Below, in pieces: positions 25,414 through 34,614 of a stretch of 64,000 bases of DNA (position 1 is the stretch's first letter; every line of letters begins with the position of its first letter). The position numbers were made by a program, and so were the translations under genes. This DNA is from Mariprofundus sp. UBA1536 (GTDB lineage: Bacteria > Pseudomonadota > Zetaproteobacteria > Mariprofundales > Mariprofundaceae): positions 8,496-72,495 of the forward strand of contig DCPU01000008.1 of assembly GCA_002323245.1 (NCBI GenBank), written 5' to 3'. The notes under the pieces were generated by a model. The model ran no database searches. It saw only the letters and a program-made list of their open reading frames with translations, and had not been told where the DNA came from.

Positions 25414-26028
25414 TCACCGTCTTCGGAATGTTGTGCGCGGTTTGGATGGTTTGGCCCGCTTATGCTTAGGAAAGAGCGACCATAAAGCTGCTTCATCAAT
25501 CGCTTGAAACTCGCCGACATTCAAACCATCTAAATGAATGGGGCCAATGGCATAACGAATCAACCGCAGCGTAGGAAATCCCACCGCCGCCGTCATGCGC
25601 CGCACTTGGCGGTTACGGCCTTCGGTGATGCTAAGGCTAAGCCAAGACGTTGGAATGCTGGCGCGTTGACGAATGGGCGGATGGCGCTCCCAGAGGTGGG
25701 TAGGTTCAGCCATTTTAAAAGCTTTCGCAGGTTTGGTCAGGCCATCTTTAAGTTTTACACCGTTTTCAAGCGCAGCGATGGCGTCAAATGTGATGTCGCC
25801 TTCCACCTGCACCCAATAGGTTTTTTCCAGTTTGAAATCAGGATGTGAAATCTTGTGCTGCAACAAGCCATCATCGGTGAGCAGCAGTAAGCCCTCACTA
25901 TCGTGATCCAAGCGCCCTGCAGGATAAACATCCGGAATATCAACAAAATCAGCCAGTGTTTTATGAGCACCATCGGCGCTAAACTGCGTGAGTACCTGAA
26001 AGGGTTTATTCAATTTGAGGGTGGTCAT
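25414..26028 (-). CDS. rluE: 23S rRNA pseudouridine synthase, RluE-like
   Basis: A 204-residue RsuA/RluB/E/F-family enzyme without an S4 domain. It starts directly with KPFQVLTQFS, then the catalytic AGRLDHDSEGLLLLTDDG, EKTYWVQVEG and ITEGRNRQVRRMTAAVGFPT. The absence of S4 and the short length match RluE, which modifies U2457 of 23S rRNA in E. coli. It ends in a basic tail. It converges on pepN with 18 bases between. Confidence 0.87.
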   Translation of the reverse strand: MTTLKLNKPFQVLTQFSADGAHKTLADFVDIPDVYPAGRLDHDSEGLLLLTDDGLLQHKISHPDFKLEKTYWVQVEGDITFDAIAALENGVKLKDGLTKPAKAFKMAEPTHLWERHPPIRQRASIPTSWLSLSITEGRNRQVRRMTAAVGFPTLRLIRYAIGPIHLDGLNVGEFQAIDEAALWSLFPKHKRAKPSKPRTTFRRR

Positions 26029-26142
26029 GGGCTAAGCCTAGCGTATCGTGTTTTGGATTCTATGCTTTAGGCAGGTCAACGTTGCAAAGCGAACCAACGA
26101 TGTAAGCATGATGCTTGGTTTCAATGAATAAAGGGATGAAAT

Positions 26143-26607
26143 ATGAAAACATTTTTGATGATTGTAATGGGTTTGTTTGTGGTTGGCTTGATTGTCTACG
26201 TGGTGATGGCTGTGCTCTCACAAAAAACACCCGATAACTTGGGTCTGGTTCACCAACAATTGCGTACCTGCCCAGATTCGCCCAATTGCGTTTGCAGCGA
26301 AGCCCATAGCCAATCCAGCAAAGAACATGCAATCTCACCTATCAAAGTGGATAGCAATACTTGGCAACAGCTAAAATTTATCATCATTGAACAAGGCGGA
26401 AGCATTCAAAGCGAAACAACAAATTACCTGCATGCCACCTTCACATCACCTGTATTTCGCTATGTTGATGATGTGGAGCTTCGTTGGGATGAAGCAAGTA
26501 AAACCATTCATATGCGTTCGGCCTCACGCATGGGTCGTTCCGATTTTGGTGTGAATCGAAAACGGGTGACAAAAATCACGCAAGCCATTACTTCTCCAAG
26601 TAATTAG
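26143..26607 (+). CDS. DUF1499-family membrane-anchored protein
   Basis: A 154-residue protein with one N-terminal membrane helix (about residues 4-25) and the DUF1499 domain: TCPDSPNCVCSEA, then the middle YLHATFTSPVFRYVDDVELRW and the end SASRMGRSDFGVNRKRV. The family is common in Proteobacteria and eukaryotic algae and has no assigned function. AGGG lies about eight bases before the ATG. Upstream it is divergent from the RluE gene. Confidence 0.88.
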   Translation: MKTFLMIVMGLFVVGLIVYVVMAVLSQKTPDNLGLVHQQLRTCPDSPNCVCSEAHSQSSKEHAISPIKVDSNTWQQLKFIIIEQGGSIQSETTNYLHATFTSPVFRYVDDVELRWDEASKTIHMRSASRMGRSDFGVNRKRVTKITQAITSPSN

Positions 26608-26723
26608 AATATATAGCAAAATGTGATGTACAGCACAGATTTTAGAGCATATAAAAGAATGGTATGCTTTGCGATTTTTTTAATTAATATTCGTTTCTAA
26701 AATACAAGCCAAGGGAAAGTGTT

Positions 26724-28565
26724 TTGATAAGAAAAATGAAATGGGGGCTTTTAATTTCATGCCTCGTCTTAACTGACGTGGCCTTTGCTGGCACACCTGT
26801 AACCATCCAACAAAGTTATGCTGGTAAAGTTAACTTTCTAACCGTAGCCAGTAGTTTCCGTACATCGCCAGACCTATTTTGGCCATATGCAACGGCCCTG
26901 CCTGTGCCCAATAGTGGTTGTTTGGTGCAAGCTCCAGGTGTTCCCTCCTCTGCAGATTTATCACTTGCGGTTGTCGATCCAGCTGCCCCTGCTGTCACTG
27001 GCTTGCCTGTAGGGGCAACAGTGGTAGCAGCTCATCTCTATTGGGCTGGCTCTTATACGCCTTTAGCGCAATCAGCAACAACAACACAGGCAACGCCAGA
27101 TGCAAATGTCACATTTGATGGGGTACCTGTTTCTGCCGACCGTATATTTACGGAATCTTATTCAGGCGGCTACTACAATTGGTTTGGTGGTTATAAAGAT
27201 GTGACCAGTATTGTTGCCGCTAAAGGTAACGGCATCTACACTTTAAACGACTTGTCGGTAAATACTGATGCCACGCATTGCGCCAGCTCAGCAGTACTTT
27301 CCGCATGGTCGTTAGTGGTAATTTATAACGACCCTGCTCCAACTGCACCAACGCGAGTGATTAACTTATTTGATGGTTTTACTTATTATCGCTCAACACA
27401 AATCATTTTGAATCCATACAACTTTGTTGTGCCTGCTGCCCCCATCAATGGTAAATTGGCATTTGTTACTTGGGAGGGTGATGTGTACAACTCTGGGACT
27501 TTTGTATTCGCCGAAAACTTTGCCATCAAACATCCTTTGGGTGTGTGGAATAATTTATCTGATGTGAACAATCCCTTGGGTAATCAGTTCAACTCTGTAT
27601 CCAATGATGTCAATCCAGCTTCTTCCACAGCTTATGGAGTAGACTCAGACGTGTTTGATATTTCTCCTTATCTGGTTGCTGGTGACACTACAGTTTCAAC
27701 TGCATATAGCTCTGGCTCAGACTTGGTGATTTTGGCAGCTGAAATTTTCAGTACCACCAACACGCCGGTTGCAAACTTATCCATTAGTAAAACCCATGGC
27801 GCTGATTTTAATTTGGGGCAACCTGATTCCTACAGCATCAACGTCACCAATAATGGGCCAGATATCTCAGCGGTGACAGAAACCATTACTGTGACAGACA
27901 CCATTCCTGCTGGGCTTACCTACAACTCTGTGACTGGCACTGGTTGGGCTTGTACCTTTGTTACGCCCACCCTCACCTGCACGACATCCACAGCACTTGC
28001 AGTTGGCGCAACACTACCCACGATTACTGTCAACGTTACTCCAACAATAGCAGCTGTGCCTTCGGTAACCAATACCGCTACTGTGGCTAGTACCATGTTT
28101 GATCATATTCTAACCAATAATACCAGCAGCGATATTACTGTTGTACGTCAACCTGAAGTTACGGTATTAAAATCAGCTGCAGGTCCCAGCGGGCCATCAG
28201 ATGTGATGACCTATACAGTACAAGTCTTTAATACTGGCCCTACGCTTATCACCAATGTGGTAAATACGGATGTGCTGAGTAATTACACCCAGTTTGGATT
28301 GGATTGCGATGGAACAGGTATTTCAGTGACCTTCAATGATGGTGCTCCGGTGTCAGGCCTTAGCATGGGAACGCCGATTTACTCATCGACTGTGCCACCC
28401 GTGCTTACCCCTTTTGTTCCAACGCCTACTGGTGGTGGCATCACAGGTTGCACCAATATCACAGGTGGTTTTGATGCTGCGATTAAAGCCATTCAAATTC
28501 CGATGATTGGCACCATGAACCCTGGCACGAATTATTCACTCCAATACAAAGTGCAAGTGAAGTAA
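26724..28565 (+). CDS. Large secreted surface protein with DUF11-type repeats
   Basis: A 613-residue exported protein with a signal peptide ending around FAG at residue 23. The first roughly 340 residues form a beta-rich domain with VGATVVAAHLYWAGSY and TFDGVPVSADRIF, of the kind found in cell-surface and spore-coat-like proteins. After that come two DUF11/conserved-repeat Ig-like modules (TITVTDTIPAGLTYNSV and a shorter one beginning VTVLKSAAGPSGP). No LPXTG, C-terminal membrane helix or autotransporter barrel is seen, so the anchor is unknown. It starts at TTG with AGGGAAAG upstream (ATG at 26736 is the alternative) and is followed by a strong terminator. Confidence 0.78.
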   Translation: MIRKMKWGLLISCLVLTDVAFAGTPVTIQQSYAGKVNFLTVASSFRTSPDLFWPYATALPVPNSGCLVQAPGVPSSADLSLAVVDPAAPAVTGLPVGATVVAAHLYWAGSYTPLAQSATTTQATPDANVTFDGVPVSADRIFTESYSGGYYNWFGGYKDVTSIVAAKGNGIYTLNDLSVNTDATHCASSAVLSAWSLVVIYNDPAPTAPTRVINLFDGFTYYRSTQIILNPYNFVVPAAPINGKLAFVTWEGDVYNSGTFVFAENFAIKHPLGVWNNLSDVNNPLGNQFNSVSNDVNPASSTAYGVDSDVFDISPYLVAGDTTVSTAYSSGSDLVILAAEIFSTTNTPVANLSISKTHGADFNLGQPDSYSINVTNNGPDISAVTETITVTDTIPAGLTYNSVTGTGWACTFVTPTLTCTTSTALAVGATLPTITVNVTPTIAAVPSVTNTATVASTMFDHILTNNTSSDITVVRQPEVTVLKSAAGPSGPSDVMTYTVQVFNTGPTLITNVVNTDVLSNYTQFGLDCDGTGISVTFNDGAPVSGLSMGTPIYSSTVPPVLTPFVPTPTGGGITGCTNITGGFDAAIKAIQIPMIGTMNPGTNYSLQYKVQVK

Positions 28566-28569
28566 CAAA

Positions 28570-28595
28570 AAAAGGCAGCCGTGTGGCTGCCTTTT
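28570..28595. terminator. Bidirectional rho-independent terminator
   Basis: GGCAGCC (28574-28580) and GGCTGCC (28585-28591) pair perfectly around a GTGT loop. A T-run follows on the plus strand and an A-run of seven precedes it, so it works in both directions: after the DUF11 protein gene and after the phnA gene. Confidence 0.93.
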
Positions 28596-28626
28596 GCTTG
28601 TATCTTTGAAGCTTTACTAAAAAGTC

Positions 28627-29205
28627 TTACGACTTCTTCACAAACTGCGTAAGAATCACAATCGTTTGGCCGCTAACTTTTCCTTCGATATGTTCAGCAT
28701 TATCAGCTACAAGGCGAATGCCACGAACAGCTGTGCCGCGCTTGGCAGTGAAACCACCGCCTTTAACCACCAAATCTTTAATCAATGTTACTGTATCGCC
28801 AGCTTCAAGCACAGCGCCGTTGCTATCACGGTGAATCACAGTATCAGCAGCAGCCCCGCTTTCACCTGTGGCTTCAGCCCAAGTGCGAACATCATCTTCC
28901 AAATACATCATATCCAACAAATCTTGTGGCCAGCCCTCGCCTTTTAAACGATTTAACATACGCCATGCAACCACCTGTACCGCCGGAACTTGGCTCCACA
29001 TGCTGTCGTTTAAACAACGGAAATGATTGGCATCGGCACGCTCAAGATTTTCAATTTGTGTTTTGCAAGTTTCGCAGAGTAATACAGAGGAATCAGCGGT
29101 TTGGTCGGTAATGGGCGGCACTGCATATACACTTAAATCTTCGCTTGCTGCGCAAAGCTCACATTTGGATTCACTGCGGGTTTCTAGTTCTTTTTCAATA
29201 CTCAT
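28627..29205 (-). CDS. phnA: PhnA-family zinc-ribbon protein
   Basis: A 192-residue protein with an N-terminal zinc-ribbon (CELCAA and CETCKTQ pairs) and the C-terminal PhnA/YjdM domain: HRDSNGAVLEAGDTVTLIKDL and KVSGQTIVILTQFVKKS. Historically placed in alkylphosphonate metabolism, the family has no proven activity and is often found alone, as here. The terminator at 28570-28595 serves its 3' end. Confidence 0.9.
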   Translation of the reverse strand: MSIEKELETRSESKCELCAASEDLSVYAVPPITDQTADSSVLLCETCKTQIENLERADANHFRCLNDSMWSQVPAVQVVAWRMLNRLKGEGWPQDLLDMMYLEDDVRTWAEATGESGAAADTVIHRDSNGAVLEAGDTVTLIKDLVVKGGGFTAKRGTAVRGIRLVADNAEHIEGKVSGQTIVILTQFVKKS

Positions 29206-29276
29206 GGCTCACCTATTCAAAAATTTTTCGGCAAGCTACAACATCTCACCCAATTGAAAAGGTTGCAGCACTGAGG

Positions 29277-29621
29277 TTAGCGGGAGCTTCGACCAGTGCC
29301 TGGGCGGCCTACCTTAGATTTTGGCTCAATAAGATGAATGGTATCGCCGCGCAACACCAACTCGTTGCCGCATCCTTGGCAGCGTGAGCCAAAGCCAGAA
29401 AAAGGAAATGTTTTTAATGTTTGGCATTTTGGGCACAAACCTTTTCGCGCTTTAAATGGCAAATAAAGCAAGCAAAAACCAAGTAAAACAGCGCCAATCA
29501 GACCTGTCATGGGCATAAATAACATCAACAATACAAAACTTCCCCATAACGGAATTGTAAAAAATATAATGCGCAAAGGTGCGGCTTTGCTGGCTGATGT
29601 TTGCAGGGTTTTTCTTGGCAT
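29277..29621 (-). CDS. Hypothetical membrane protein with C-terminal zinc ribbon
   Basis: A 114-residue protein with a basic N-terminus, two closely spaced membrane segments (about residues 17-35 and 38-56) and a cytoplasmic C-terminal tail holding a CPKC...CQGC pair that should bind zinc. The last residues are basic. I do not recognise the family. It lies between phnA and divergent purT. Confidence 0.62.
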   Translation of the reverse strand: MPRKTLQTSASKAAPLRIIFFTIPLWGSFVLLMLFMPMTGLIGAVLLGFCLLYLPFKARKGLCPKCQTLKTFPFSGFGSRCQGCGNELVLRGDTIHLIEPKSKVGRPGTGRSSR

Positions 29622-29727
29622 ACGTTGGCTGATAATGCGAATCCAAAGCCAACACGCAAGCTTGTAGCATCTTGGGCTTTCGTCGCTATGCTTTGCTTAT
29701 AAAATTTCCCTAACTTTGAGGCATTCC

Positions 29728-30876
29728 ATGAACATCACTATTGGCACCCCACTCTCAGCTACAGCAAAACGCGTGTTACTTTTGGGCTCTGGTGAGCTTG
29801 GTAAAGAAGTGACCATTGAATTGCAGCGCTTTGGCGTGGAAGTGATTGCTGTAGATAGTTATGGCAATGCGCCCGCTATGCAGGTCGCCCACCGCGCTCA
29901 CATCATCAATATGCTCGATGCCAAGGCACTCAGAGCTGTGATTGAACAAGAGCAACCGCATTTGATTGTGCCTGAGGTGGAGGCCATCGCCACGCAAACC
30001 CTGGTCGAGCTTGAAAGTGAAGGGTTTCATATTATCCCAACTGCCAGAGCCACCCAACTCACCATGAACCGTGAAGGTATTCGCAGACTAGCTGCAGAAA
30101 CACTTGGTCTGCCAACATCCAACTATCAATTTGCCAGTACCCATGAAGAATTTAACGCCGCCGTCTCAAGCATTGGTTTTCCTTGTGTGGTGAAACCCAT
30201 CATGAGCTCATCGGGTAAAGGACAATCCGTAATTCGCCGCGGCGAAGATGTGGATCGTGCATGGGCTTATGCCCAAGAAGGTGGCCGTGCTGGTAAGGGA
30301 AAAGTGATTGTCGAAGGTTTTGTCGATTTTGATTATGAGATTACCATGCTCACTGTTCGCCATCGTGATGGTACATCGTTTTGTGAGCCCATTGGTCATT
30401 TACAAGTTGATGGCGACTACCGCGAATCTTGGCAGCCGCAAGCCATGAGCAAGGCGGCCTTAAAAGCTGCCCATACTATTGCTGGTGAAGTTACCGAAGC
30501 CTTGGGCGGTTTTGGTTTGTTTGGTGTGGAATTATTTATCAAAGGTGATGAGGCCATTTTCAGTGAAGTCTCCCCTCGCCCGCATGATACAGGTTTGGTC
30601 ACACTCATTTCCCAAGATTTATCTGAATTTGCTTTGCATGTGCGTGCTATTTTAGGGCTACCCATCCCAAACATTGCCCAACACGGGGCAGCTGCTTCTT
30701 GCCCTATCGTTGTCGAAGGTGATTCGGAGCACGTCAGCTTTGCCAATGTGGAAGAAGCCTTGGCTGAACGCGATACACAGCGTCGTATGGCAGTGACCCT
30801 TGCGCGCGCAGATTCGGTGGAAGCCGCCAGAGAAAAAGCCAAACGCGCTGCCAACTTGATTCAAATCAAGTTGTAA
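29728..30876 (+). CDS. purT: Formate-dependent phosphoribosylglycinamide formyltransferase
   Basis: An ATP-grasp enzyme of 382 residues that formylates GAR with formate in purine synthesis, the folate-independent alternative to PurN. Visible are VLLLGSGELGKEVTIELQ, the ATP-grasp loops CVVKPIMSSSGKGQSV and the metal-site block FGVELFIKGDEAIFSEVSPR followed by PHDTGLVTL. ATG at 29728 has GAGG six bases upstream and matches the family N-terminus; a TTG four codons earlier is less likely. It is followed closely by the D-lactate dehydrogenase gene. Confidence 0.95.
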   Translation: MNITIGTPLSATAKRVLLLGSGELGKEVTIELQRFGVEVIAVDSYGNAPAMQVAHRAHIINMLDAKALRAVIEQEQPHLIVPEVEAIATQTLVELESEGFHIIPTARATQLTMNREGIRRLAAETLGLPTSNYQFASTHEEFNAAVSSIGFPCVVKPIMSSSGKGQSVIRRGEDVDRAWAYAQEGGRAGKGKVIVEGFVDFDYEITMLTVRHRDGTSFCEPIGHLQVDGDYRESWQPQAMSKAALKAAHTIAGEVTEALGGFGLFGVELFIKGDEAIFSEVSPRPHDTGLVTLISQDLSEFALHVRAILGLPIPNIAQHGAAASCPIVVEGDSEHVSFANVEEALAERDTQRRMAVTLARADSVEAAREKAKRAANLIQIKL

Positions 30877-30889
30877 GGAAGCAACCATT

Positions 30890-31891
30890 GTGAATATATT
30901 ATTTTTCAGTGCCAAAGCTTACGACCGCACTTGTTTTGATGCAGCGAACAAACCATACCAACACAATATTCGTTATATTGATGCCAAGTTGACACTGGAT
31001 ACTGCGCATTTGGTGCGGGACACTCAGATTGTATGCGTGTTTGTGAATGACACACTTGATGCCGCTGTATTGGCTAAATTGGCTGAAGCAGGCGTGCAAT
31101 TGATTGCGTTGCGCTGCGCTGGATACAACAACGTCGATATGAAAGCAGCCCATGCACTCGGTTTGGTGGTGGTACGCGTGCCTGCCTATTCACCCTATGC
31201 TGTCGCTGAACATGCACTGTGTTTGATGTTAGCACTCAACCGCAAGGTGCACAGGGCATACAATCGTGTACGCGAAGGAAACTTTTCACTCAATGGTTTG
31301 TTAGGCTTTGATTTTCATGGTCGCACCGCAGGCATTATTGGCACTGGCCGTATCGGCTCTTTGCTTGCTCGCACCCTCAATGCCATGGGCATGAAAGTAT
31401 TGGCTTATGATCCTTATCCCATCAGTAACCCAGGAGATTATGGTTTTTCCTATTGTGATTTGCCCACACTTCTAGCCACATCCGATGTGGTGAGCATGCA
31501 CTGCCCGCTGAACGCCGACACTTTACATATGATTGATAAAACAGCGCTGAAAACCATGAAAAAAGGCGTGATGATTATCAATACCAGCCGAGGCGCCCTC
31601 TTGGATGCTGAAGCCATCACTGCTGGTCTAAAATCCAAAAAAATTGGCTATTTGGGCTTGGATGTGTACGAGCAAGAAAGCGAACTTTTCTTTGAAGATT
31701 TATCATCTGAAATTATCCAAGATGATATTTTTGAACGCTTATTGATGTTCCCCAATGTGTTGATTACTTCACATCAAGGTTTTTTCACCAGCGAAGCCAT
31801 CGACAATATCGCACAAACCACCTTAGATAATATTCAAGCTTTTAAATCAGGGGATTTAACCCGCATACAATCACATATCGTCCAGCGCTAA
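30890..31891 (+). CDS. ldhA: D-lactate dehydrogenase (2-hydroxyacid dehydrogenase family)
   Basis: A 333-residue NAD-dependent enzyme reducing pyruvate to D-lactate. The N-terminal domain has LRCAGYNNVDMKAA (substrate Arg region), the NAD loop is GIIGTGRIGS near residue 148, and the catalytic trio is INTSRGALLD (Arg), GLDVYEQE (Glu) and ITSHQGFF (His). The match of motif spacing to LdhA is good. GTG start with AAGGAAG upstream, 13 bases after purT; the formate and D-lactate links suggest fermentative growth when oxygen is low. Convergent with the cupin gene. Confidence 0.92.
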   Translation: MNILFFSAKAYDRTCFDAANKPYQHNIRYIDAKLTLDTAHLVRDTQIVCVFVNDTLDAAVLAKLAEAGVQLIALRCAGYNNVDMKAAHALGLVVVRVPAYSPYAVAEHALCLMLALNRKVHRAYNRVREGNFSLNGLLGFDFHGRTAGIIGTGRIGSLLARTLNAMGMKVLAYDPYPISNPGDYGFSYCDLPTLLATSDVVSMHCPLNADTLHMIDKTALKTMKKGVMIINTSRGALLDAEAITAGLKSKKIGYLGLDVYEQESELFFEDLSSEIIQDDIFERLLMFPNVLITSHQGFFTSEAIDNIAQTTLDNIQAFKSGDLTRIQSHIVQR

Positions 31892-31894
31892 ATA

Positions 31895-32794
31895 TTAACG
31901 CGCAAATTGGATATCTAAGGTACGCAAGTAGGTATGTAAGCCAGCATCCTGCACTGGGAACACATAAGCATCGGTATCCGATTCATTATGATGCGAATGC
32001 CACAAACCAGGCGGGGTCACAAACACAGTGTTGGTTGCCCACATCATTTTGGTGGGATTGATAATATCGCCATTTTCATCAATCTTTTTACCAATCAAGG
32101 TGTAAGTGTCTGGGCCTGAAACCACGGCCAAATCAAGCGCTACTGAATTATGACGATGGGCTTTTTGCACTTGTCCTTTGGGCAAAAAGTTAAACAACGA
32201 CCACATGGTATGGGTAATGGTTTTGGTTTTTTTGCAATCGGTATTACCCAAAATGATACCCACGCGATTGCGTTTTTCAGCCATGGCTGTTTCTCGAAAG
32301 CTTGCAACTTCATCATGCATATAATCTTTGCTGAAAAATACGGGCTTAAAGCGCGGCGCTGTAGGCAACACACCCATATATTGCAGCAATGGCCCATCAT
32401 GCGACCAATACAAAGCCGAATCTTCATCAGCAAAATGGATCATACCTTCATTGCATGGCACAGCAAAAGCATCACCTTCTTTCCAAGTGATAACGCCTTC
32501 TTGGGTTTGCGTGCGACCAGAGCCGCGCATCACAAACACAATTTCAGAGGTGGCGGCCACCGATGTCTTGATGCTTTCACCGGCACAAATACGCACATAG
32601 TTGGCAAGCAAACTTGGCGATGTTGCCAAATATGGGGTTTCCAATGCTTTGGATAAATCCAAGGCAATCACCCGCGTTGGCCCGCTTTCATGCAAGGATG
32701 CAGGGAAAGGTTGAATGGGCACTTCATTCATATCAGGTGTTGCTGCTGCTGAATATTCCCAGCTAATAACTTGTTCAGCCCATTGTTGGTTCAT
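31895..32794 (-). CDS. Bicupin protein, gentisate 1,2-dioxygenase-like
   Basis: A 299-residue protein with two cupin domains. The N-terminal one (about residues 60-130) has TSEIVFVMRGSGRTQ but keeps few metal-ligand His. The C-terminal one (about 195-280) carries KAHRHNSVALDL and PGLWHSHHNES, a His set fit for one metal ion. Similar bicupins are annotated as gentisate dioxygenase, but no aromatic-degradation gene cluster is present except an HCCA isomerase-like gene two genes upstream. AAGGAG lies in the mutL stop region, six bases before its ATG. The substrate is uncertain. Confidence 0.75.
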   Translation of the reverse strand: MNQQWAEQVISWEYSAAATPDMNEVPIQPFPASLHESGPTRVIALDLSKALETPYLATSPSLLANYVRICAGESIKTSVAATSEIVFVMRGSGRTQTQEGVITWKEGDAFAVPCNEGMIHFADEDSALYWSHDGPLLQYMGVLPTAPRFKPVFFSKDYMHDEVASFRETAMAEKRNRVGIILGNTDCKKTKTITHTMWSLFNFLPKGQVQKAHRHNSVALDLAVVSGPDTYTLIGKKIDENGDIINPTKMMWATNTVFVTPPGLWHSHHNESDTDAYVFPVQDAGLHTYLRTLDIQFAR

Positions 32795-32796
32795 AC

Positions 32797-34614
32797 CTAC
32801 TCCTTGCGCCCAAATAATCGGTCCAAATCATACAGCGACATCCGCACATAAGTGGGTCTACCATGATTGCACTGGGCGATATTCGGGGTTTTTTCCATTT
32901 CGCGCAACAAACTTAGCTGTTGCTCAGGCGATAATACCTTGCCTGCCTTAATTGAACCTTTACAGGCGCGATTACCCAACCAGCGCTCTAAAATGCGTCC
33001 CAGGCCAGTTTTATCACTTTCTGTGGCCACACCAAGTAGCATGCAGGTATCGATAAGTTCAGCCACCAACTCTTGTGGAGATTCTTGCCCCAGCATGGCG
33101 GGAATACTATGAATCAGAGCTATATTTTCATCTTGTATGCTCAGCGAAATGCCAAATACGGATAAGGTCTCCACCTCATCATGTAACCAAGCCATCGCTT
33201 CAGCACTTAATGAAACCGATTCAGGTGTTAACATCATTTGCGCGGCAATGGTGCCGCCTGTGAGCTGAGATTTTAGCTTTTCATAAGTCATACGCTCATG
33301 AGCAGCATGCTGATCCACCAAAATCACCCCATCATGGGTTTGTGCCAAGACATAACACTGATGGATTTGTGCCAGCGGTTGGCCAAGATCAAGCTGGTTT
33401 TGCATTGCATAATCGACGCTTGCTTCAGCAATGGTCGATGAAAACAGCTTTTGCTGCACATCCATGGGTACTGGCCTATTGGCATAACTCGGATATTCGG
33501 ATTGAAACCTTGGCATGCTGCTACCAGTTAAAGGTTGTTGCTGGCCGCGGTATGGCTGTGGCCCACTTTGACCATGCATGGATTGCAATGCTTGGTGGGT
33601 AGTAGTGCTGGCAACCAATTGCCCCATTTGGGCGATGCCTGCGCGCACAGTGGCCACAATCGCTGAAAACACGGATTGAGGCGATTGAAAGCGCACTTCT
33701 CGTTTGGCTGGATGCACATTCACATCCACAAATGCAGGGTCAATCTCAAGGCGAATCACAGCAACCGGATATCGATCATGAAACATCACATCCCGATATC
33801 CTGCCCGCAGCGCTGCTATCAATTGTTTATCGCGAATCACTCTCCCGTTCACCAAAAACATCATACGATTGGCATCACGGTGATGAAAGGTGGGTAGCCC
33901 CAAATAGGCGGACACGTTGATACCTTCGTAACTTAATTCTTCAAACTTGCTGTTTTCGCCAAAATCATCACCCATAATAGCAAACACACGTTGGGCAGCT
34001 GTTTGTGGCATAAAATCAAAACGATTACGCCCATCGAGTTCCAAGCGCATCGCCACTTTGGGGTGCGACAAAGCCAAAGCGCGAAACACTTCAACAATGG
34101 CTGCCTCTTCGGTTTTATCGGTGCGCATAAAGCTCAACCGCGCTGGGGTATTAAGAAACAAATCAAGGATTTCAATCTTGGTGCCTTTGCGCGCCGCTGC
34201 TGGCCGGCATTCGGTAACGCCGCCACCATCCACGCGCACTTCCACACCCTCATTACTACCCAGATACGATGTGGTCATACGAAAGCGTGAGACAGAAGCG
34301 ATGGAAGGGAGTGCTTCCCCACGAAAACCATGGGATGCAATTTTGTGCAAATCGGCAGAAGTCTCAATTTTACTGGTGGCGTGACGTTGCAACGCAAGTT
34401 CAGCATCAGCAACTGACATACCGCAACCATCATCTTCAATCTCAATGCGTTTTTTACCCGCTTGGATAATACGTACCACGATGCGGCTGGCACCAGCATC
34501 CAAGCTGTTTTCCATCAACTCTTTCACAGCCGATGCTGGCCTTTCAACCACCTCTCCTGCAGCAATCTGATTGGCCACTTGCGGCGGAAGAACATGAATC
34601 AGTTGCTTATTCAT
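32797..34614 (-). CDS. mutL: DNA mismatch repair protein MutL, endonuclease type
   Basis: An ATPase/endonuclease of 605 residues that couples MutS mismatch recognition to strand removal. The GHKL ATPase motifs are ENSLDAGAS, DDGCGM and HGFRGEALPSIASV. The C-terminal domain has the nicking-site motif DQHA(X)2E(X)4E (DQHAAHERMTYE), plus ACKGSIKAG and CNHGRPTYVRM. That motif is absent in E. coli MutL and marks lineages without MutH. The ATG at 34614 overlaps the upstream gene by ATGA; a GTG nine bases earlier is in frame. The downstream cupin gene begins two bases after its stop. Confidence 0.96.
   Translation of the reverse strand: MNKQLIHVLPPQVANQIAAGEVVERPASAVKELMENSLDAGASRIVVRIIQAGKKRIEIEDDGCGMSVADAELALQRHATSKIETSADLHKIASHGFRGEALPSIASVSRFRMTTSYLGSNEGVEVRVDGGGVTECRPAAARKGTKIEILDLFLNTPARLSFMRTDKTEEAAIVEVFRALALSHPKVAMRLELDGRNRFDFMPQTAAQRVFAIMGDDFGENSKFEELSYEGINVSAYLGLPTFHHRDANRMMFLVNGRVIRDKQLIAALRAGYRDVMFHDRYPVAVIRLEIDPAFVDVNVHPAKREVRFQSPQSVFSAIVATVRAGIAQMGQLVASTTTHQALQSMHGQSGPQPYRGQQQPLTGSSMPRFQSEYPSYANRPVPMDVQQKLFSSTIAEASVDYAMQNQLDLGQPLAQIHQCYVLAQTHDGVILVDQHAAHERMTYEKLKSQLTGGTIAAQMMLTPESVSLSAEAMAWLHDEVETLSVFGISLSIQDENIALIHSIPAMLGQESPQELVAELIDTCMLLGVATESDKTGLGRILERWLGNRACKGSIKAGKVLSPEQQLSLLREMEKTPNIAQCNHGRPTYVRMSLYDLDRLFGRKE

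Noticed and set aside
31895..32794. Firm naming as gentisate 1,2-dioxygenase
   Set aside because: Bicupins are too varied, the N-terminal cupin lacks most ligands and no gentisate pathway is present.
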